A DNA stretch of 64,000 nucleotides from Papilionanthe hookeriana x Papilionanthe teres (Eukaryota; Streptophyta; Magnoliopsida; Asparagales; Orchidaceae). The first letter of the stretch is position 1; each line of letters begins with the position of its first letter. The translations under genes were made by a program, and so were the position numbers. This document shows, piece by piece, positions 56,384 to 64,000 of the stretch. The notes below the pieces were generated by a model that saw only the letters and a list, made by a program, of their open reading frames with translations, did no database searches and had not been told where the DNA came from. Location: positions 105,170,022-105,234,021 of the forward strand of contig CM040428.1 of the NCBI GenBank assembly GCA_022702705.1. Reading direction: 5' to 3'.

Positions 56384-59300
56384 TGTTGACCTTACTTTTG
56401 GTTGAGGTGTAGTCTCTCTTTAGAATAGCCTAGGGTCTAGCCATAGGACTCTCCTGGTGACTTCCTTAGAAGACTAGTCATGGCACCCCTCCCCAAAGAA
56501 ATTCAAACTTTTCTTATTTCACTTGGAGTTTTCATATGCTTAAAGCCTAACCTTCAGTTTTTGAGAGGAAGAGACCAACCATAAGGAAGCCCAGGGGAAG
56601 TCTCCTATAGGTGGTCAGCCCATAAAATCTACCCTGGGAGGTCTGAAGCTTACACCACCACACTCACACTACACACTCACCACCCTAAACAAAGCACATC
56701 CCACTTTGATCCCCTAAATCATTGGAAACTCGTGTAAGTGGTTTTCCTAAGCTCTTAGCCTTAGGCTAGTGTTTGGCTAGTACCAACACATAGAGGACCA
56801 AATGAGGGTGACTCTTAGTGCATGGCACAACCTAGCAATTCCATACTACTCACCTTCAACCAATCCCAATTTGCCCAAACATTCCAAATTTCTAGCCCCT
56901 TTACCCCAAAATACCCAAAATACCCAAAATACCTTAAATGCCCCTAAAGCCCAAAAATTCTGCAAATTTCAAAAATCAGTCAAATTGTTCATATTTCTCC
57001 AAACATCATTCCATAATACCCCTGTACCACTAATTGACCAAAATTACCCAAAATTACCAAATTCCCCAAAAAAAAAAAAATCCCCAAAATGACCAAAATA
57101 ACCCTCTTAGCCCAAAATTCCAAAATTTCAAAAAATCCCATAAATTCCCACAACACCCCAAATATTATCAATTTCATTTCTCTCAACTACCACATGACCT
57201 AATTCGACCAATTTAGCCCAATTTAACCAAAAGCTCCAATTTGACCCACTTAACCCAAAAGTGCCTAAATTAAACCCAATGTCTACTCAATTGATCCCAA
57301 TCTTGCCCAATTTCAATTGAAAACTTTAATTTAACATCTTCAATGCTAATCTAAACCAAATATAAGCCCAAATTGACCCACCTTTGAATTCAATTCCACT
57401 TGAAATCCAAAATCCATAATTTTACCTAAATGATCCAAAATCTCCAAATTGGCCCAATGTCAACCAATTCCCCCAAATTTCAATCCTAAACCCTCCATAA
57501 CACTCACATGAATCACATGCAACATTCAATTGCCCCCAATTTGGACCATGGCTCCAATCAAACCCATTTGAACCAAAATTCCTATATCTAGCCCAATTTG
57601 AACCCTTCTCCAAAATCTTTCAAATTGATTGACCCAAACCTGAAATTGGCAACCACTATAGTTTGAGAACTCTTCATCACACTCCCCTAGACCATTTGGG
57701 ACCTTCAATTTGGTCTAAACCCCATTCTAGCCCAACCTAGACCCAAGTCTAGCCCAACATGCCCAAATTGACCAAAATCCCAAAATGTACCAAATTGAAC
57801 CCCCAAATGAACTCAAAACTACTCCAAGCCTTCATGATAAATCTTTATTACAATCTTCTACACATTGTTGCTCAGGATACTTGGGCTCCATTCAAGCTCC
57901 AAGTTAGCCCAATTTGAGCCCAAGGTGACCCAAATGAACCCATGACCCAACTTAACCAAATTGAACCAAATGTGACCAAACTAACTCCTCCACAGCCGAA
58001 GGGTTGACCCTAAAGACTGGGCTAGACCCACATAGCCGACCATAGTGAATCCATGGACCAAAGGTTCCCTAAATTAGAGGATCTCATCCATTAAATGGTT
58101 AAATCCAAGAGATGTTTCCCATAATGCCTTAACCATTAAAACCCATTGCACTCATGGCCTGCCCATTGGTGCACCTGAGCCACTGGCCACCTCCCCTGGC
58201 TTGGTCGGCTGGCCTAGTGGCCGAAAAATGCCAAAACTGAGAGCCACCTCCCCCTTGGCAAAACCAAATTTCCACCACATGGCCAGCTCAACCCAAAATT
58301 GCCACCATAGCTTTTCTTCTCTCCACCTAAGCAGCACTTTGCTCCAAAAGCTAGGCCCTGAGCTCCACCAGGCAGCCATGGCTACAAAATCACCCCCTCA
58401 TGAACAAAATCTAGGTGTTGAAAATTTCTTAAAGAAACCAAAATCTCACCAGAGCCTTTCCAGACCTCCCTAAGATCATTCCAGCCATTTTCCCCCTTTG
58501 GTCCCCATTGCATGAGCTCAATTTCAGAGCTTAAACTTGGCTAGAATCTAGGACACTTTCTAATACACCTCCACACAGCACTAAATCTCAATTAACTACA
58601 CCCACAACTTCACAGTAGTGAGAGAAGAAGATCCCCTATCAAAACCACATCACAGATGGCCTCTACACTAAACTTCTATCAAAGCTCGAAATCGGCCTTG
58701 GTCACTTTCATACCTAAGAAATTCACCAGGGCATGAGGCTTCATCCCTGAGCTTCTGGGACTCCAAAAAAGCTGTAGAGCATCTCTGATTGAAGTTTCAC
58801 TTCTCAGAGCCAAGATATTGCCTCCTTCTTCTTCCCGAGCTTCTATGGATTCTTCAAGTAATTGGAGTTAATTCAAACTGTGATTACCCGTACGGATATA
58901 TTCGACATGCTTAGATGAGTCCATAGAATCAAACTCGAAGTGATTTTGTTTAGTCTAGGCTGAGATATTAGGGTTTTAGTGTGGACGGCTATCGGGATGA
59001 ACCACTCGAAGACGATGAAGGATTGTCATTGGATCGCGCGTGTAATGCTTGTACGACCAGGATGGAGTCGGACGGAGATCGGTTACACAAAATGCGGCCT
59101 TATGGCATCCCGGTCAGATGACAGTGTCAAATGGAATAACGACGGGTGGTCTTTAGCAGCTACCGAGAATCCAGTCAGCGCCATGTGGTTAAGTAGGAAA
59201 ATCCCTATTTTCAGAAATATTTAAATTACTAGAACTTTAAAAATCCATATCATTGCCTAGAAAAATCAAAAATATAAAAACAATATCATTTTGCTCAGTG

Positions 59301-62300
59301 AATAGAGGAGAACAATGTGAAAATGGTTTAAAATATTTTTTAAGCATATTTTATTTTTAATGATTTAATTACTGATTTCTTTCTTTTAATTCTCCATTGA
59401 CTCATACATTTCACCGTAGCTTAAGCTTTGGGGGTCTTATTCTATCTGTTATAAAGGACCTTCTCTGATTTTTCCAAAGTCAAGGGAGATCTTTGTGAGG
59501 AGATCTCTATTTTTCAAGTACTTGTGTCTAATTTGGTATAAAAGTTGTAATAATTAAAATAATAAAAAAATACAAAGTAAATTTTGGTAGGTCTCTTATG
59601 ACCAAAGGACTCTAGGATAATTATTTCATGGGCTAAATCAGTAAGATGTGCACCAATCATCAACTTGGCCTAAAAAACTCTTAATTAATTCAAATAAATA
59701 AAAATCAAAATAACCCAAAAATGATTCTCCACTATGCTTTAGGGATAGAGGAACTCCTCTAAAAATTTTGAAGTCATTTGGAATCATTTTAATAAGTTAA
59801 ATAGTTTTCTTATGCTCAACGATATTTTTTGCACATAATGAATTTTAATAATTAAAATACCACTCAAGAATTTTAAAAATTAATTTTTGGAGTTTTCTAT
59901 GATTATAGGAATTTTATAAAAATAAAATTGGAATTTTTGTAAAATTTTCATTTTTGAACATATTTTAATATTTAAATAATGAAAAAATATTAAAAATCAC
60001 AAAAATATTAAAAATCATTAAATTGTCACATTTGGCTTCCTAATCATTTAGGAAATATCCCCATAATTTTCCAAAGTCCCCAAATTAAGATATTAATTTT
60101 ACAAGACTTAAATGAATTTTTAAAAGACTAAAAAATGAATTTCATTAATTTTGCACGAAAATAATTCTAAAAATTAAAAGAAAAATTAGAAAAAAATGAG
60201 AGTTTTTTCTCTGGGTTCACCGACCTTAGAGAGATTTTTGAATAATATAAAATTGAATTTTCAACTTATAAAATATATTATAATTAAATAAAACTCAAGA
60301 ATTTATAATAATTCTAATAATTAAAATAAACTTCAAAAAATTATGAAATTTGGTTCAAGTGGTTTTCTGGTCTAGCTTTACCTCCAGTAAAAATTTCAAA
60401 GTAAAATATTTTGTTTTGATCAAGTTATGGAATTTTCCCTAAAAAACTCTATTTTTGCATTAAAATAAATATAGAAATTAAATTAAAATATGAAAAATCA
60501 CTTTTTCTCCTATGTTTTAATTAGCTCATTAGCAAGGTAACCAAAATGTTCCAAAGTCATTTAAATTGAATTTAAGAAAGTATAAAGTGATAAGGCCACA
60601 AGGGTAAAATTGTAATTTTAAGTTTTTAATATTAATTAATATTTGGGCTTAATAAAAGGGTAAAATGGTCAATTAATGATCCTAAATGATATGTTTGGAT
60701 GTTTGAGACAATAAAGGGATAAATGGTAGAAACCAACTTCAATTTTGTCATATGAAAAATAAATGTTTGGAGTTTCCTAATTAGTTGTAATTTGGAAGAT
60801 AATTAAACAAAATGATCCTCAGGGTTAGAGGTTGATCATGGAGGTTAATAATCCACTAACTTACACCCCTCTTTGGTATACTAAATGATAGCCCATTATT
60901 TTGATAAATATTGATTGAACTCATTTAACATTTTCCGAAAAGAATTACAAATGTATCAATCAAAATTTTAAGACCTTGGTAGTGGGCTAGGCATAATCAA
61001 TCTTACTAAAAGAAGTTTAGAAAAGAAAACATAATCAAATTATAGATACCTGAGAAAACTACAAGCCCAGTTATGAAATTAATTGGCTAATTTTCCCAAA
61101 AAATTAACTTTGCCTAAAGGCATTTTCGCCCACATAATTTCTAAATAAAATAACAAATGATAATTACTCTGTCTTTCGGGTTAATTAAAAACACCAACTC
61201 ACTGAGCATAAGGGTATAAAATTGATAGATTATTTAATAATTATGATAGGTTCAAAATGATCTCAAGGAAGCTTAAAAGAATTGTGAAACATCTAGGTAT
61301 CTCTTAGAGGCTCTTCATAATTCTTTTGGACACCTTGCAGGACTACTGCACCGATCATATTTATTAAATGAAAATATCTCTTAAATGAACAAGTAGGACC
61401 CGCCAGGTTATGACCTAGGACTTGGTAGGCCTGTGACGAACATATCCATAAGGTGTTACTTCCCTGCAAATATAAATATATGTTGTAAAGAATACTAATT
61501 TTTTAGGTGGAAGAACGAGAAGACTCACCAGGTACACTTTTATAAGTTTACAGCGCCTTCTTTTACCGTGTTTTCCTTACTAAACTTTCTTTTTCTTGTA
61601 ATTTGCATGATAAAAAACAATGTCACCCTGCATGAAAACTGAAACTTTTAGAATAGCCACAAAACTAAAACCAAAACTAAATTAAAAATCAAGACAAGAT
61701 AAAATTCACCGCCACAACATTCAAAATATAAAGCAACTCAAAATTTAATCAGAAATAAAATAAAAACTACAATTGTAACTAATTTAGAACGTCTCGTTGG
61801 ATGATCGGGAATTCCTTGGAGGAGGTAACCCACGTGTTTTTAATAAGGTATTTCCATGGTCTAAATGAAATTATGGAACTCATTAAGTTGGGTTCAGTAA
61901 ATTCATTTAGACTAAGTGAATCCGATGAAAATAGTGGTGTCGGGATGATGGAACTGTGGGATCTTAATCGGTGTTGTAAAAATCAACTTTAATATTCCAC
62001 TAATGAAATATTAAGAAACCTCCATTCAAATATTTCTAAAATAAGACACTTCTCTCTTCTCCTCAATTGACACTTCTTTAAACTAAACATGCTCTGATGA
62101 GGGGCTTGGAGCACGCATAGTGGGCAGCACGACCATCTTCAACAACAAAACTTGTCTACATCAGCAAAACCATTCTTTCATCCAAACAACAAGCCATAGG
62201 ACTTCATGTTAGCTTGCTTAGTGCAGCATAAATCCTCACCTTTTCTTTAGGCCTTTGCAAAGCTCTGCTGTGCAATATAAGCCCTAATTTGCTTTAGGAT

Positions 62301-63112
62301 TTCGAGGTTGTCGTCCGATACGATATAAATCTTCCCATCTTCTAGGTTCTTTGTATAATCAGATATTATACAAATGTAATCCCTATAATTAATTGACATG
62401 ATTGAAATTTAAATAACTTCACTTGCAAGATTTAAATGCAAACCATAGGTTAGTTTGGGAAGACATCAAGGTTCTTCCTGAATCTATGTTCTTCCCCCAG
62501 CCTTCACTCCTTTGGATTTTGATAAAATGAAATGTTCCAAAATTTGAGCCAATCACCTATTAAACATCTGACCATCACATTTTCCTTGGAAACCTTACCT
62601 TTGGAATTCATGAATATAAATATTTCCTAATCTATATAAATAATTTTCTTAGGTGACTTCAGTTATCTAACTTGTAATTAACTATAGGGGCTTGCCCTTA
62701 CAGGAAACTTAAAGACCCCAAATTATTATAAACCTTATCTAGTTCCTTCATATTAGGTTTGGAAAATTGTCTATCAAAAAATGGTTCACAGATCAAATGG
62801 ATGTCATAAATTCTTTACTTTATTTGATCAAGCTTCATCTCAAGCCTTCTTCTCATTCTTTTGGATAAATAGATGTCTTGCGGCGAAATGCTTTATTATT
62901 TAAACTATTATTTCTATGAGATCGGTTTGATTTCATATTTATTCAAAAATAAAAAATATTAATTTCAAAATTCATATACATATATATTAAATTAAATCAT
63001 ATTTCTACTTTATAAAATTAAAACCCTTTTCAAAAAACAAAACTCCCAAAAAAAAAATTTTTAAAGAAAACCTACAAAATGTATATATATATATATATAT
63101 TAACGGCCGAAA
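56384..63112 (+). repeat. E2 5' LTR (about 6.7 kb)
   Basis: It starts TGTTGACC and ends gccgaaa, where E1 has gccgaca. It is collinear with the E1 LTR in its first 2 kb, in the 58.8-61 kb part and in its last 1.5 kb, at clearly lower similarity. It has no pentamer array. A TA dinucleotide run lies at 63082-63100, near the end. No protein-coding gene is supported. Confidence 0.82.
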
Positions 63113-63118
63113 GTTTTC

Positions 63119-63136
63119 TGGTGACTCCGTTGGGGA
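63119..63136 (+). other. E2 primer-binding site
   Basis: tggtgactccgttgggga is six bases past the LTR end. It differs by two bases from the E1 site, consistent with the same tRNA-Arg. Confidence 0.82.
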
Positions 63137-63683
63137 CTAGCTTCTCTCTTCATTAAGATCAGGAAATATTATATTTATATATCGATAATGTACTTGTGTA
63201 CCTCATAAGCCAGATTACCATTCTTCCGTTGATATACTTCACCCATATCTTTCTTGGGAAAGTGTGATCAACTCCTCTGGATTTCAGGACCATCTGTTTA
63301 GTCACTCCTAAATAGAAGGGTTCAGGAGTCCCAAGGTTTTTTTTTTATCATGTGGAGTCGGACCCCCAATAAGTATGTCAGCGAGAAAATCTTGCTATGG
63401 CAATCTACGCTGTGAAGGGGATCTCCGATAGGATCCCATACTTCACCGATTTTCTGTGCCTTTCAGGTTCAATCCTATCTTCGACAGATTGACCCACTCT
63501 TCTTTAAACCTTAAAGCACTTTTTAACCAACACGTGAAATCTAAAAAAATGAGATAAAAAGGTAATAAAAAGGAATGGAATTTTTCCCAGTCCACAGAAC
63601 AACCTTTTTCATAGTGTTTGCACTATGATGACAAGATTTTTGGCCCTCACAAACTTTCGGAATGCTTCACCTGACAGTTAAAG
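63137..63683 (+). other. E2 untranslated leader
   Basis: It is similar to 7806-8310 in E1. It contains an acceptor-like 'ttttctgtgcctttcag|g' ending at 63466, about 220 bp before the gag ATG. This would suit removal of a leader intron. Confidence 0.6.
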
Positions 63684-64000
63684 ATGTCAGCCCCTACATT
63701 GACTTTCTCCTGTAACATTCCTTCCTCCTGCGAAGCCCGTTTTGTAGCACCGATGATTCAATTCGAGACCGGCTTCAGTGAGTTTGAAGTTGTGCTTGGA
63801 AAAGCTCCGTTTGTGTTCGTGAAAGTTGCCACTCCAAAAATTGAAGAACTGGCTGCTGAGTTGAACCTGAAGTCGCATGAAGATTTCCCTTCTGCTAATG
63901 AGGTGAAAATAACCACTGCTCCTGTCAAGTTAGTCGTCGCCGTGCCAAGGAGGGTTGTTACCTCTACTTCTACCGGCTTTGCCGTCACCGCACCAACTTT
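63684..64000 (+). CDS. gag: E2 gag, N-terminal part (runs off the window)
   Basis: The ATG at 63684 opens a frame of 105 codons without a stop to the window end (M-S-A-P-T-L-T-F-S...). It aligns with the E1 gag N-terminus, including ...(A/N)L(N/R)..K/T.EFP-type and TPTGLVVSAP / TSTGFAVTAP segments. The intact frame and matching leader make 63684 the likely real start. Homology gives the native E1 start at 8311. Confidence 0.8.
   Translation, partial: MSAPTLTFSCNIPSSCEARFVAPMIQFETGFSEFEVVLGKAPFVFVKVATPKIEELAAELNLKSHEDFPSANEVKITTAPVKLVVAVPRRVVTSTSTGFAVTAPT

Larger units (their letters stand above)
56384..64000 (+). mobile_element. E2: 5' portion of a Tat/Ogre-like element, continuing beyond the window
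   Basis: It comprises a 5' LTR (56384-63112), primer-binding site (63119-63136), leader and gag start (63684 on). It belongs to the same broad family as E1 but a different subfamily, closest to E3. All parts present look intact. The rest of the element, including any ALKBH-like gene, lies outside the window. Confidence 0.85.

Overview
The window is transposable-element DNA from a plant, most likely a seed plant with a large, repeat-rich nuclear genome. I see no host gene, rRNA, tRNA or CRISPR. The evidence is Ty3/gypsy polyproteins of two plant lineages (Athila-like and Tat/Ogre-like), plant-type primer-binding sites, very long LTRs and several tandem arrays. All names E0 to E3 below are mine.

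Layout. (1) E0, an old Athila-like element on the minus strand, occupies 1-420 plus 35186-47524. Its 5' LTR is 45909-47524 and its primer-binding site is at 45882-45899. Gag, protease, RT, RNase H and integrase fragments run leftward, followed by two related env-like/'plant transposon protein' reading frames. Its 3' LTR is split by E1 and begins upstream of the window. (2) E1, a giant Tat/Ogre-like element on the plus strand (421-35185), is inserted in that LTR with a perfect 5-bp duplication (ctcct, 416-420 and 35186-35190). Its LTRs (421-7782 and 27825-35185) are each about 7.36 kb. A third, more diverged LTR copy (8322-15630) sits inside E1 exactly at the gag start and is read as a solo LTR nested there. 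Gag, protease, RT, RNase H, an extra archaeal-type RNase H and integrase fill 15622-24147. (3) 47525-56383 is the 3' end of a related but different element, E3: two kinds of tandem array, then a 3' LTR whose middle 4 kb I cannot assign. (4) E2, 56384 to the window end, is a 5' LTR, primer-binding site, leader and intact gag start of a sister of E3. It appears to be inserted about 60 bp before the end of the E3 LTR.

Main discovery candidate. Downstream of the E1 integrase is an additional plus-strand reading frame (24254-25835). Its C-terminal half is recognisably a 2-oxoglutarate/Fe(II) dioxygenase of the plant ALKBH9/ALKBH10 type, the family of m6A RNA demethylases. It lies inside the element, between integrase and the 3' tandem repeats, and a splice-acceptor-like tract lies just before its ATG. 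A retroelement carrying its own RNA demethylase-like protein would be a way of removing m6A from its own RNA. This function is inference.

Caution on sequence quality. Within E1 many frameshifts and Cys-to-Arg changes fall at CAG or CTG trinucleotides that read as CG, TCG or CCG. This looks like a consensus error tied to plant CHG methylation, so E1 genes that look broken may be intact. E0, in contrast, has many stops unrelated to CAG/CTG and is genuinely old.
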